This document shows, piece by piece, positions 52,400 to 64,000 of a DNA stretch of 64,000 nucleotides. Under the pieces are notes generated by a model. It ran no database searches. It was not told the DNA's origin and saw only the letters and a program-made list of their open reading frames with translations. The DNA comes from Alitta virens (lineage: Eukaryota; Annelida; Polychaeta; Phyllodocida; Nereididae): positions 41,928,747 to 41,992,746 of the forward strand of contig OW028576.1 in assembly GCA_932294295.1 (NCBI GenBank), given 5' to 3'. How positions within the stretch are numbered: the stretch's first letter is position 1; each line of letters opens with the position of its first letter. Made by a program: the position numbers and the translations under genes.

Positions 52400-54420
52400 C
52401 ACACATTGAAATATATTGCTGACCGCAATTTTTTAAAAGCAGATTATGTCATAATTTTATTTTATTTTTCTTCCTTGAATGATACTCAATAACTTTGAAT
52501 CAAAAATCATGGGTCAGATAAAAGGTGACTAGGTTTCTTGTGTAATTTCATGTGAGTTGTCACAACCAGTTTCCAGGGACCTCCTTGCATCTTTTTGTAA
52601 CAGACTTTCTCCATGGGGCTATATACTAATAAATTCTTTGTCTTTGACAGCTTTTTGTCACATTTTACTGAACTCAGTGTTGGCCCAGTGTCAGTCCACT
52701 GTCGGCCCAGTGTCGGCCCAGCATTTGCCAAGCATAGTTGATACTTTCTACTTTGACTTCTATTACCAAAGAAGAGACAATTACAGGGGTATAGCCTTGA
52801 GCTACTGCTTCTCCAAAATGTATGATCATCTTTTCATAACTAATTGATGTCAAAGGAACTGGCGCACTTCTTGATATGCAATATGCTGTCAAAGGTCAGC
52901 ATGGCACAATCATGTGCATTAATGGTGGCCTATTGTTTAAAAAAGAATGGCTAAGATGCAGTCTGAATGCATTTGCCACTGGGGACAAAATTGATTGATA
53001 AAAAAAAGGCAATAAAAGACGTGGATTTTAACCAAATGGGTTATACACGCTGTCAAATTGAATTCTACATGATGCCAAATGAATGAATGAATAAATTAAC
53101 TGTTGAGGACATGTCTGTGTTTTTTTCACATTTAGTCTTGGTTTTTCAAAAATAAGAAAAGGAGTTTTCAGTTTTAAATAATGAAATCAGTAGTATCCAC
53201 TCCAGTGATGTAATCATTGTTCATATATGTTTTGTTTTATTCATTCACATATACATGGCATAAAATTAATCAAATAGTCACTGGAAAATATTAATAAGTA
53301 TATACATTGTGGTTGGATTTAGGTTACATCATTTAGTACATAGAAAGTTTCAGTCTTCTCTGATACAGTGAAAATGCCAGTTAGACACAGCTAACTCTTT
53401 TATTGAATGCATTGTACATTTGCCATTTGCATCATAATTGTAAAAACAAAACGATGGCATTTGAGTAAACAACTGCATTTTTGCAATGTTTCCACCTAGT
53501 TTACATTTGACTTTGGATATATTCTCTTCAATGATTGTGTTTGACATGCTTACACCCCTGTTTGCAATAAACTTGATACTTTCATTAGGACTATTGGTCA
53601 TTGTCATTAACATAGATACAAAGTGCTGTTCATCTGAAGTCTTTGATTGCAGCAGACATGTTTATTACTATATCACATAGCATTTATTTATACTGGTAAA
53701 CCAATGTACTGGAGTGTTGGAAAATAATTAAATGTCTAATCTTAGATGAGCCATTGGTAAAACTGCATTTGGTCATTTCCAATGTTTATTGTAGTTTTCC
53801 AGCTCTGCGAAATACCAGAAAGTGAGCTTTTATACATTTAATATATTTGTTTGTTTAAGAAGAATAGTAAACTGGTTGGATGTAGTGGACAAGATCAAAA
53901 CCAATTTTTATTTTCTAGGCAGGATTTTTTTTAAATTTGGGGCAGCAAGCTTGGCACATGACAACTGTAGAGACGGACTTCGTGGTGTTAGAAGAATCCA
54001 GCCTTCCCTACAATACTCACATGTAGTCCAAGAATCAGAGCACTTTTATTGATCTTTTTATTCTAATCAATAATTTTTCATTTATCACAGCACAGAATTT
54101 TGTCTGGTTTTCAGAATTGAATGTTTAAATAAAATCACCTTGGACAGGATTTAAAATATCAGCCATAAATAGGGGCACCCCAATTTCTGCATTTTTAGCA
54201 TTTTATCTAAAATTACTAACATTCTAGACATCTTTTAGATATTGAGCACATAAAACCAAATTCTCTTCACAGAATTTTGTTGCTTGACTCTCTTGGGTTT
54301 GTTATGACGTCATACTTATCATAGAATATGCAAATTTTTGTTGCTAATCATCATAATCCAAGATAGCATCAATCACTTGATCATGGCCACATTAGCTGCT
54401 TGTGACCTATTATTACTCTT
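52400..54420. other. No recognisable gene
   Basis: Only short frames with no domain. CAGTGTCGGCCCAGTGTCAGTCC-like triplication at 52680-52722. Confidence 0.5.
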
Positions 54421-54424
54421 AACA

Positions 54425-54710
54425 AGTTTTAATGATGGTGTTGTGCAATCACATGCATCTTTTAATGATGGTGTTGGACCATCACATGCTTCTTTTAGTG
54501 ATGGTATTGCATCTCAAAAACCAAATTAATTGATGGTGGTATACCATCACAGACTTCTTTTAATAATAGTGTTGTCCAATTGTATGTGTATTTTTATGAT
54601 GTTGTTATACCATCAAAGGCAAAATTCACTGCTGTCATTGTACCATCATAGGCATCTTTCAATGATTCTGTCATTAAATCATATGCATATCCTAATGATG
54701 TCTGTCAGTC
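54425..54710 (+). repeat. ~40-bp minisatellite (AATGATGGTGTTG...ATCACATGC)
   Basis: About seven degenerating copies of TTTTAATGATGGTGTTGNNCCATCACATGCATC. The first three copies give short SFNDGV peptide repeats, without sign of a real gene. Confidence 0.85.
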
Positions 54711-54725
54711 TGTCCAGCTGTCCAG

Positions 54726-54749
54726 CTGTCTATCTATCTATCTATCTAA
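54726..54749 (+). repeat. (TCTA)n microsatellite
   Basis: Five TCTA units follow a CCAGCTGTCCAGCTGTC duplication. Confidence 0.9.
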
Positions 54750-54750
54750 C

Positions 54751-55459
54751 CTAATCTTAAAGGGGACACATATTTAAGATTTTGTCAAAATTCTCGTGTC
54801 CTCCAAATTTCAGCTTCAAGAAATTTAAAATTCTAAGATAAAAGTAAATCAATCATATAAGAAAGGGTGACAGTCAGTAGAAGGGAAATTCTTCATCTCT
54901 ATTGTGTTCAGATTAAGCATGACTTAATTGACCTTTGAAAAAATAGCTTAAGAATTATAATTTAAAATAGTAGTTATTTAACCTCTTTGTACAGAGAGAA
55001 ATTGCATCAATACATACCATAAAATAAATAGTTAAAATCAGATAAAGTGCATCATTTAAAATGAGATAAGATAAATGATATTAGAAAAGAGGTTTATAAA
55101 ATCAATACATTGGAAAGCTTATCAAATAGGTAACACAAGACACCATGGGGTAAATGTCTGACATGATGTGTACTAAAAATACCTCAATGTGTTTCAATGC
55201 ACACTTTAATAGCAGATAATAATCTTAGAAACTTAAAGTGTATACAACTCTTATTGATTGAGTAATTGACAATTTGAGTAACATCATTCTTTTGTGAAGA
55301 CTTTTTACTTCATAAGTTACTTATCAATTTGTGATGAACTATCTACTGTGTGAAGTTTTAAATCTGTGTAAGTTATATTACAAGTAATTAATTATAACTT
55401 AGAATATTACTATGTGCTTATTTTCAAGTCTTACCAAAACTAGGCATTTATGAAGACAT
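54751..55459. other. AT-rich, no gene
   Basis: Nothing supported. Confidence 0.5.
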
Positions 55460-55640
55460 TTGAAAAAATGCAAATATGTTTAAGTCAAATGCAAAGGTAA
55501 ATGTTTTCAGTTTAAAAAATGCAAATGCAAGTGCAAATGTTTCCAAGTGCATATGCAAATGTAGTGAGATTTGAACGAAAATATTTAAATGCAATGCAAA
55601 TGCGACATTTGTAAATGCAAATGCAATTAGATTTGCATTT
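55460..55640. repeat. AAATGCAAATGC-rich block (octamer-like motifs)
   Basis: At least ten occurrences of ATGCAAA or TTTGCAT, several as full ATGCAAAT octamers. Likely a degenerate 6/12-bp repeat. POU-factor binding is possible but unproven. Confidence 0.7.
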
Positions 55641-56379
55641 TTACCTAACGCTGAAGTTTATACAGGAGCACCTGTCTCTGCTCGGGATCCTTGAATCTTC
55701 ATACTCACCTCTGTAGATTGCTTCACAAAAAGCATGAAAATATCCTAATTGTTTGGATTTGTTTTTCTCTGTGTAATTCTAATGACTTTCACAAAATGGA
55801 CAAATACTCTTAAAGATTAAATGAGTCTATGGGTATAAATTGAGTATGAATTATTGTATGAAAGGGGGAAAGAACTTTTGTTCTCAGTTTGTGATGTCCA
55901 TGATGTCCTTGTCAGCATTTTGGTTTCCAGATGAAAGCAAAAGTTACCGGGGGAGTATCGCATTGTGGCTTAGTATGTAGGCAAACATAGCTTTGCGACA
56001 GCTTCTCAGTGTTTTTGGGCTGTAATTTTATGGCATTATTCGCCGATCACATTGACTTGAATCGACAGAAGAGGTTCTTGCCACGAGATGCAGCCCTCTG
56101 AAAATGGCGGGAAATGCTATCTATCTATAACTTTTTACTTTCATCAATCAGACTATGATCAAAATGATAAATGTTTTAGATTTAGATCTGTGAAAATAGC
56201 TGTCATAAAAACTTCTTAACTTACAGTGACTGCAGAACTACACAATGCATCAAGATGTAGGAAAAACTCTATTAACCAGAGTGTAAATATCAAAGAGAGT
56301 GGACCAGTTCTGTCTATGCTAAAAGTTAGACACAAAATTACCCTCAACCGTTTTACAGTTATATACATGGAAAGTTCGG

Positions 56380-56500
56380 GTAGCTGCCAGGTAGCTGTCA
56401 GGTATCTGGGTTCGGGTAGCTAACTTTACATCTTCGGGTAGCTGCCGGGTAGCTGCCGGGTAGCTGTCAGGTAGCTAGGTTCGGGTAGCCAACTTCACTG
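56380..56500 (+). repeat. GGTAGCTGCCGGGTAGCTGTCA array
   Basis: About eight copies of a 10-11-bp unit (GGGTAGCTGCC, AGGTAGCTGTC, GGTTCGGGTAGC). Confidence 0.85.
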
Positions 56501-58420
56501 ATCTGCAGCAGGATCATATTGCCATCATTAGGAAAGATTTTTTATGAATTTCTTTTGTTCATAGCCCACGCACTCACATCTTAGTCACTTGCTTTGATTG
56601 AAGCCGTCATTTATTCAAAATTGACAGGTATCTCATTCTCTTTTTCTCAACCTCTCTCTTATGAACCACTTTAAGTTCATTTTTCCCTATTCCTGTGTCA
56701 TAATGGTTGTGTGTGTTGCTGTAATTCCAACTGTGCCAGTCTCAACTAATGGCATATTATGTGTTATGTCACTAAGGTGGCCATAAAGCTATCATAATTA
56801 ATCGAATGAGTTTGTTACGGTAGTAAAGACTCATTACTACTTATAATCACAAATTACACACTTCAAGGAGTTCACCAGTTTTCCAGTTCTGCTGCAGTGC
56901 AAGTCATGTGATCAATAAGTGTTGGATGTTATGACACAGAAGTAGGGATCGGCCGACAACACAGTCCAGCCCCCCCTCCCCTTCTCCCCTCCTGGCCGGA
57001 TTTTACTGGCAAAAAACTAATTGTCCGATTGTAGGCAGTATAAATGTCTCACAGATTATCCCCTATTTAAGAAGCTCATTGGCCAATATGTTGAGTGGAA
57101 GGTCCATTGCAGATTTTAATTTAACCTAATTGGTTTAAAATTTCAATGATTCACATATTTTGTAATATATTTTGTGTAACAGTCTAATGTAACCAAAATT
57201 TACACAATGTAGCAAGAAATAATGGCCAAGACATAAACAATGTTGTCTGAAAGTTGGAACTGCACTTGATTTGACCTGAACCTGAAGCTGACTCAGCTTA
57301 CACGACCATTTCCCAGAGGCAGACATAATGATGACATGATAAGGCTTGGATTCCAAAACATTTTACACAAGACTTATCAGGCTTTCTTATATATATATAT
57401 AATTTTATTTTTTGTATAAAAAAGGCACTCGAATGTCAAACATGAAATGATTTTGTGTCCACACCCATAAACAACTATTCACTTAAGTTTTATACCAAAA
57501 ACCATCAAAAGAGCGGAAAAACAGGCAAGTTGGATGAGTAATTAAGTAGATCCCTGTGAGGGAGTATACATTTTATGCAACGAAGAAATTAATATTTAAT
57601 TGTAAATGAAGGATTCATTGTCCATTCCATGCTACTGAGAAGTTAATCAAATATAAGAAAAGTTGAAATATGAAGAGTCATTGAAGACACACATCACTTT
57701 TATTGATTTGAAGGTTATTAAAAAAAATTTACATGTATACAAACATTTATATGAAATACGAAATGACTTTCTTGTAAGGTTAAAATGCTGTAAAACAGCT
57801 TGAACATTTGGCCCTTATTCTACGGATGCATGTATTAATGTCTACGGCCCTTGAGTTGTGGCAAGAGTGTCACCTAATTGATATTAACTTGTTATGTGCT
57901 GAAAAAGGTGTGGTCAAGTTGAAATTAACTTGTTATGTGTCACTGAAAAAGGTGTGGTCAAGTGCAATTATTCATGATAGCCCCATGGTTGGCCTAATTA
58001 TATTATTATTTTTTCATTTGAGTAGCAAATCTGCTGTTAATTCGTTCAGGCGAGAGGTTAGGTCAGTGCACATGCGTCTAAAATGAAATACAAAATATAT
58101 GATGCTAATAAATTAAATAAATCATAGATATTGAAAGTCATATAGGTCCCCTATATATATGCATTATATATATACTGTATATAGTGTGCATATTGGTCTT
58201 CAAATTCAAGTGGAACTTACCCATCCTCACACGTCAGATGACTTTACCATATAGGGGGCCTATATCTACTTCTATATTACAAGTGCTAAGGCCAGTAAGG
58301 GTCGGCGATTTTTGCCAGAGGTAAACTCCGAAGTGGCTGGGTCTTGGGCCAGTAGCTTACTAACTTAGCTCAGTTTATATGTGTTTTTTAGGTGTTATTT
58401 ACTTCATTATTCCTTTCGTT
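56501..58420. other. No recognisable gene
   Basis: AT-rich. A direct repeat AACTTGTTATGTG...CTGAAAAAGGTGTGGTCAAGT occurs at about 57888 and 57925. (AT)n at 57391 and 58150-58185. Confidence 0.5.
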
Positions 58421-58424
58421 TTAC

Positions 58425-58560
58425 AACGGGGCCGCAAGAGCTCTTCCCTCCTCTCGCCATGGCGACATCCGCCTTGGCTGGGACCAGTTCTGCAAACGGC
58501 CGCTAGGAGCGCTGCGGTCGCGTGTATCTAAAATTGCCTAACCACGTGGAATGAAGTAAA
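58425..58560 (+). promoter_or_regulatory. GC-rich island with a short ATG frame and an E-box
   Basis: CTCGCCATGGCGACATCC gives a 15-codon frame in good Kozak context. A CACGTG E-box lies at about 58542. It could be a first exon or a transposon end; no splice partner was found. Confidence 0.25.
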
Positions 58561-59589
58561 TCAGAGTGAATTTCATGCTATATTATGTGAATTGCAATTA
58601 ATTACAAGGGGCCTTTCATTTTGATTGGCAAATATATAGCTTTACCAACCCGGCCTGTGATTGCAAAATCATTAAATTATTTTATTTCAAATAGTGTAAT
58701 CAATAAAAAAAAACTTCAGATGCACTGTACAGTTGCAATAAAATGTACCAAATTAAAAAGCTACATTGAAAATAAATCAATAGCAGTAGGGCATATTAAA
58801 AAGATAAATCTCCCAAAATAAATCATGGTGTCACTGGAGGAAGAAAGAAAAAACTGCATATATATATATATGACAAATAAATTTTTTTAATTTGTAGAGC
58901 ACAATATTTTTTCTAACCAATGAATTCCTCTTTTCAAGACGATTCTGGAGTTAGGTAGAACATGTCTGTAGGCCTAGTATTCACAGAGACACAAATTCCT
59001 ACATAGGCCTAGACGTCTACTGTTTATCAAAGCAATGCTGAAAAGTAACTAAGAAAAAACTTCGTCACACTATATAATTTTTTGTTGTGGCAGGGATTTA
59101 GGCACAGTGGGGGTGGTTTTGCCTACCTTTTCACAAATTTTCTTTGAACTTTTCATTACCACCTACAGGGTCTTGGGGTAGGGGGGCGGGTTCTAACCCC
59201 CATAACTCGCGCCCCCTGCCCTACCCCCATGGCATTAATTAACATAATTAAGATAGTCTCAGTGTAATTGCGTCTAGAACTGATGAATGCAGTACTTAGC
59301 CATTTCAAATTCACACTAAACATGAATTACTGCCAGCCCCTGTTTTCTACACCTCGAGAACACTTCACAACAAGCGAGGCAATCCCCACTGAATGTGCTA
59401 ACAATCGTCATGTAATATAAGGTAATTTCCACAGAACACTCCAAACTGTGACACTGCCTTCTGCCTTCTTTAGGTCTTACTCAATTTGCTTTTCAGTGCA
59501 AGATAAGTGTTACCATTTGAATCAATAAGAGCAACTTACTAAATAACAGGAGCTAAATTCATTAAAACATTTGGCATCAAATATATATT
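58561..59589. other. No gene; contains a G/C-tract repeat
   Basis: GGCAGGGATTTAGGCACAGTGGGGG...GGGGTAGGGGGGCGGG...CCCCCTGCCCTACCCCC at 59092-59228 resembles the G/C-tract repeat group. Confidence 0.45.
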
Positions 59590-61310
59590 TTAAACATGCA
59601 CTGCTTGGGATCCCCTTGCTTCTACCAATCAGAATCGAGGGCGGGAAGCTCAGCAACCAATAGGATTGTAGCCACCTAGCGGAAATATCAAGAAGCTTTT
59701 TTTTTTTGCTTTTTTAATAAGTGGGAGAGATACCCATGATCCAAGCTGTCAGAGAACAAGTGAATTGCCCTCATAGATGACAACAGTTCCAGCATCAATC
59801 TCCAGAGTATGTTCTTGGCCATTAATCTTGACATCAACCAGCAGTATATGTTATATATTTTATATTTTCTGGTGTACGTAATAAATTAATTAATATATCC
59901 CACAGTAACCTGTATACCACATAGACGCCTTACAAGGATGGGAAATGTATACCGCATACTTCTATGTTTGGCAGGTCAATGACAAAAAATCTCTTTTTGC
60001 AGATAAGCGCTTCGCCGTTTAAACTAGCGCCACCGCTTCAAAACAATATTAGGAGTCACGGTTTTACCCATTCAACAGATAAAATTGTCAGCTCTGTAAG
60101 AAAGTTTGACATTTTGAAATCGGACCAGAATTAACGATTCTAGGATCAAAAAATGTAACAGAAAGTCAATGGTCTGTTCAGTCCACAGATACAAGCCATT
60201 GTATATGTGCATTGCTAAGGGCAACATCAAAGTAGCGTCATCGCTTCGGTAAAACAATTGATCAAAACCAAATAATAAAACATTTTCTATCCAAATCTAG
60301 TATAAAAACAAATTCTGGCAAGAAATATTTAACAACTGGTTTGTAAATATCATTCCTAAATTCCTTTATTAATCTGAAAATGTCCCAGAAAGTTTTGAGG
60401 TGATGACGTTGTTGACAGTTATGCAATGCTCTGATTGGTCATTGTCAAAAATTAATATTCATGAATTTTTTCTATACTACATGAATGCATAGCCAGGCAG
60501 CTCAACTAAAAGTGAAAATTGTGGGATATAAATAAGACCCAAGTGGATATGTGGTATATTTTCATATATATTCCCTCACTCGTGGACAGATTGGCTTCAG
60601 CATTCACTCGTGGCTAACGCCACTCGTGAATCCTGGCCAATCTATCCACTCGTGGGGAATATAAAAATATACCATAACCATTGGGTCTTATTATAACACC
60701 CAAATAAAGTGCTTCCGGCACGCATGTGGTATATGTGGAGCAATGCATGGTCCATGTCAGTTATGCTCATTTTACTCAAAATTATTAACTTAGAAAATTG
60801 GCAGGAATGATAATTTTATATAAGAGTCTATATATAGAGGAAGTGATGCTTATATTTAACCAAGTGCCCATTAACAATCTTTACATATCACTGAATTCTA
60901 CTTTTCCAGCAAAATGCACTCTCCTGATCAAATAGTATGGTACATGCATGTATGAAGAAATATATTATTCATATTTACTGAAGCAATAATTCATAAAAAT
61001 CATAAAATTCAAGTGGACTAGATCTACAAAGCTTTGTTGAGAGACTAGCAGCCTCTGAAGAGTCAATACTGGCATTGAAAAGAGCCACAAGAGTCAATTG
61101 CAATCTCTCCTGCCCCACTGCTATGGATGATGCCTTTGATCACTATTGCAATCAAACAGTTGACACAATAGTGGATTTTCACGGAAGGTTCTCTGTATTT
61201 CCACCAGGTGGCTAAAACAGAATACTGCAATTCTATTAGCTGAAAAATTTCCCGCCCTTGACTGTGATTGGCTGAAGCAAAGTGCATCCAAGCAGCAGTA
61301 TTTTTAGTGC
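59590..61310. mobile_element. 1.7-kb inverted-terminal-repeat element
   Basis: The left arm 59595-59695 (TGCACTGCTTGG, CTTGCTTCTACCAATCA, GGGCGGGAA, GCCACCTAGCGGAAAT) is inverted at 61198-61308 with moderate divergence. The interior lacks ORFs but contains a smaller palindromic MITE. Confidence 0.65.
60521..60712. mobile_element. Palindromic MITE nested in the 1.7-kb element
   Basis: TAAGACCCAAGTGGATATGT...CACTCGTGGACAGATTGGC is mirrored by GCCAATCTATCCACTCGTGG...CCATTGGGTCTTA, with a short CTAACG loop. It forms a near-complete hairpin of about 190 bp. Confidence 0.85.
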
Positions 61311-63120
61311 ATTTTAATGTATATTTGACACTTTATCATTTAGTTGATTATTGTTATTTTTTTGAGAAAGCTATATTTATGGAATCAGTTAGTTATTACC
61401 TACAGTGTCTGAAAAGCAAAATGAGTAATAAGAGGAGAGGAAAGACTTATGTCTTGCTGAATTCAGGGCTGCTCAGTGAAAAGACTCTATCGACAGACTG
61501 GAGACAATATAAACCCTATTCTATATGCGCTCATACGGATAGATAGATAGTTATTGATTTTAATTTAGCCTCACTAACTTCAGCTAATACTAATTGGGTA
61601 CATTGCTGATAGGCCTAACTGCATTTATTACCCCCTAAGCACTCATCTGCAACGCTGCAAAATCGGCGGGAAAATCGCGTAGTGTGAGAGGGCAACTGAC
61701 TGTCCGACAGATCGGCGCCAAAAATCGGTAGCCCTGTGTCGGCCGACAAAATACGCATCGCTTTGATTTTAATGATTGCCTTTCCATAAATACGTTTTTT
61801 CATCCATTGTCCGTCATCTGCAGTCCGTATTTTGGCGATACGGATAGGGGGGCGATTTTTGCGGATGAAGGATGGCTTGGAAGAGAGGGGTCATGGGAAA
61901 ATCATTCATAGGCCTAACCATACTGAAATTGCAATCAGTATGGGATGATGTTATAAATACCTTTAAAAAAATCCGATTTTATTCTTCTGTGTACTAGACT
62001 GTAAACCCAGAAATTCCTAATCAAACTTTAAAGCTTTTCTTATCCTATTTGACAATTTTTTCTATTTGTTGGAAAATAAATTATAATTTTTAAATTATTA
62101 TTATTATGGTGAAATTATTTTGACAAGTTTGTTTGGTAATATCAGTTATAATATTTCTGCAGGTTTTTCTGGGATCCTTACTTAATAATGCGACAATATA
62201 TGATCTTCAAACATTGACATGATGTTAGTAAAAAAAAAAAAATTTTGTTGATATCATCTGTAGGAAATATTACCTCAAATTGTTTTAAGTCCATGTTATT
62301 ACCTTGTGACGTTTTGTTTGTGTACAACACTTGAAAACATGACCGGTAAGTTTTAAAGTCCACACTATAATATTTTTCCAAAATGCATTTGTGTCCAGAC
62401 TTCACATGAAAATTGCTCCTTTAGATATCTAAACTTGATATTATATCAAAAAGGTTACTGATATAATTGACAAAAACTGTATCTCTCTGTACCGTAGGAT
62501 CTGCCAGACATCTAGTCCTAGTAGGAACCTATTATTTTATTACTTCTTAGGTTCTTTATTAGGTTCTTTATTATCTGTAATAATAGCACGTGGACTTTCA
62601 CTAATTACTGGCTTATTTAAAACATATGTCAAAATAAATGCCAGAGGGACAATTCAACATGACGGTCATGTGGACTCTTTACGTTATCTGTTATACCATG
62701 AAAATTTTATCAAATATTATTCAGAGGAACACCTATTGGTGCATCTCCCGACCACAGTGTTCTAAGTACTATTTCTATTGTTTTTATTGTTTTTATACTG
62801 TACTGTTGTATATGTTCTATTTTCCATTTTTGGAGGTCTAATAAGATAATAATAATAATAGGACGCAAACAATGATGATGTGATGAACTGATGTGGCACT
62901 TTTCTGTCAGCTTTCTGACGAAGTTAATTGTAAACTGAGCAACAAGACTTATAAGTTCGTGTGTGACATCTGATCGAAAAAGTTGCTAAAACTGCCACTT
63001 GAGATCATTTATAACTTGATACTGACAAGTAGTAATATACAGTAGGGCACAGACATCAAAGGGAATCCACTTGACTTTTGGTGAAACGGAGGTGCTGGGG
63101 TGCTCGGGTGCTTCACGCTT
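61311..63120. other. No recognisable gene
   Basis: A GC-richer block at 61650-61880 has several CGGCGGGAA / CGGCGCC / GTCGGCCGAC motifs but no ORF. A dispersed repeat lies at 62095-62235 (shared with 25828). (AAT)n at 62845. Confidence 0.5.
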
Positions 63121-63215
63121 CATTGATTTTCTTTTGTCCCGGATCAAAAACCATTAATGGTCATTGATTTTCTATTGTCTTAGATCAAAGCCATTCATTG
63201 ATTTTCTATAGAGCA
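63121..63215 (+). repeat. CATTGATTTTCT short tandem repeat
   Basis: CATTGATTTTCT starts at 63121, 63162 and 63196, each followed by TWTTGTC or TATAG and a GATCAAARCCATT segment. Confidence 0.8.
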
Positions 63216-63245
63216 GGACTGGAGCACCTGTGGTGGGGTAATTAA

Positions 63246-63425
63246 TTTGACACCCTGTCAAAGTCATCGAAAATGTGAAGTCACGGTGCAGTGAATCAGA
63301 CCCCCCTTGACCCCCCTCATCCATTGTAATCCATTGCAGTCTGCTGTAGCTGGCTGTAGTCTGTGGTGCAATACTTGGGAACCCCCTAATCTAAAAATAG
63401 ACAGGGTGTCATTTTCTAAAAATAA
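63246..63425 (+). promoter_or_regulatory. Upstream regulatory block: repeated TGACACCCTGTCA palindrome and two MEF2-like sites
   Basis: TTTGACACCCTGTCAAA (63246-63262) is a palindrome whose core recurs in reverse at 63400-63411. CTAAAAATAG (63391-63400) and CTAAAAATAA (63416-63425) fit the MEF2 consensus. They sit 60-240 bp upstream of a TATA box. Function is inferred. Confidence 0.4.
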
Positions 63426-63484
63426 CCTATGAGGTAATGGGGAAAGGGGGAGCCAGTGTAGCCCTCCAGCTGGCCTCCCTACAA

Positions 63485-63490
63485 TATAAA
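63485..63490 (+). promoter_or_regulatory. TATA box of the PC4-like gene
   Basis: TATAAA lies 43 bp before the ATG at 63533. Initiation about 25-30 bp downstream would leave a 5' UTR of roughly 15-20 nt. Confidence 0.6.
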
Positions 63491-63532
63491 GCCCCATCAC
63501 CCCCACTCTCAACACTCAAACTGCTTCTAACC

Positions 63533-64000
63533 ATGGCAACGACGAGCTCCTCCTATTACGCTATGACCACCCAACCTGGTGAATGGTCAACCTATGTCCT
63601 GGACATAGGTCATAGGAGGAGTGTTAGGGTGCGATCATTTCCAGAAGGAATGACAATTCATCGCCCAGATGTAGAAGCAAGCGATTTGAGAAAATACTCA
63701 ATCACACTGGGATGTGGTTCAGTCAAAGTTATGAACAAATTCTTTGACGAAATACGTCGTGCCGTGGATGAATGTAAATCTGAGCAAATGACAGAGGAAT
63801 TCTTTCTCCCTTTGGGTGATATGATTTTCCTCCAAATTAAGCCAGATTACAAATGTCTCACAATTCGTCAATTCTACAAAAGAAAAGACGATCCAACACC
63901 ATTGCCCGGTATACCCGGTGTTTCATTAAAATTTCAGGAATTCATCAATCTGGATCCGGAATGGACCGAATTGTTGGATTGTGTGCGTTATGAAAACGCA
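63533..64000 (+). CDS. Protein with two PC4-like (p15 coactivator) domains, 3' end outside the window
   Basis: An open frame runs 156 codons from AACCATGG to the window edge, with no intron signal. Residues 88-150 resemble the single-stranded-DNA-binding C-terminal domain of transcriptional coactivator PC4/p15: a GDMIFLQI strand, LTIRQFYKRKDD, a Gly/Pro turn, VSLKFQEFINL, and WTELL in place of the usual W-x-x-L. Residues 18-80 look like a second, more diverged copy (YVLDIGHRRSVRVRSF, YSITLG, FFDEIRRAVD). PC4 binds DNA and modulates RNA polymerase II transcription; human PC4 has one domain. The tandem form, short leader and strong TATA suggest a tightly regulated or virus/transposon-derived gene, but this is inference. 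The domain call is by eye. Confidence 0.55.
   Translation, partial: MATTSSSYYAMTTQPGEWSTYVLDIGHRRSVRVRSFPEGMTIHRPDVEASDLRKYSITLGCGSVKVMNKFFDEIRRAVDECKSEQMTEEFFLPLGDMIFLQIKPDYKCLTIRQFYKRKDDPTPLPGIPGVSLKFQEFINLDPEWTELLDCVRYENA

Noticed and set aside
54338..54529. 63-residue ORF with SFNDGV repeats
   Set aside because: The repeats follow the minisatellite period; the start is hydrophobic by chance and there is no second exon.
58441..58505. Small protein MATSALAGTSSANGR
   Set aside because: Only 15 codons, no splice donor or homology; kept only as a GC-rich island.

Overview
The window looks like nuclear DNA of a marine invertebrate animal. It is AT-rich, has spliceosomal introns, one apparently intact G-protein-coupled receptor gene, and is packed with decayed mobile elements. 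The phylum cannot be fixed from sequence alone. A Ty3/Gypsy-type element with Gmr1-like gene order, a class first described in deuterostomes, leans towards an echinoderm, hemichordate or cephalochordate, but lophotrochozoans and cnidarians are not excluded. Almost everything recognisable is a transposon or a transposon relic.

Layout. 1-6470: a Gmr1-like LTR retrotransposon (gag-protease-integrase, then RT-RNase H), with a one-base break in the integrase C-terminus. 6474-7120: a 198-bp tandem duplication beside an NRF1/CCAAT/ETS/YY1 promoter-like cluster with no recognisable gene. 7386-7533: a tRNA-Gly-derived SINE; its sister copy is at 52157-52300. 7797-18745: a nested stack. A gag-like ORF is split by a 10.27-kb DNA element (7888-18155, TSD CAG). 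That element contains a 7.56-kb DNA element (8314-15872, 25-bp perfect TIRs, TSD GAAATC), which holds a second gag-like retroelement fragment and a SAM / ubiquitin-like / HECT-like gene (12354-14524).

18880-23077: AT-rich DNA with palindromic repeat arrays and MITEs. 23078-25618: a TA-flanked DNA element with long TIRs and a decayed gene of an uncharacterised invertebrate family. 25.6-28.8 kb: no genes, one MITE. 28.8-44.2 kb: a LINE graveyard holding five or six elements. LINE A keeps a 772-aa ORF. LINE B is split by a 3.2-kb foldback element with 44-bp perfect termini.

44561-46249 (minus): a rhodopsin-class GPCR with a signal peptide, a 200-residue ectodomain and a furin-type site. 46.6-63.1 kb: non-coding DNA with inverted-repeat elements, a ~150-bp satellite, SINEs, minisatellites and an octamer-rich block. 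63121-64000: a compact promoter and the first 156 codons of an intronless gene with two PC4-like domains, running off the window edge.

The two probable host genes (GPCR and PC4-like) show no operon-like relation. The most interesting hypothesis is that the 8314-15872 element is a DNA transposon carrying its own E3-ligase-like gene. All boundaries, inverted repeats and family calls were read by eye without database searches.
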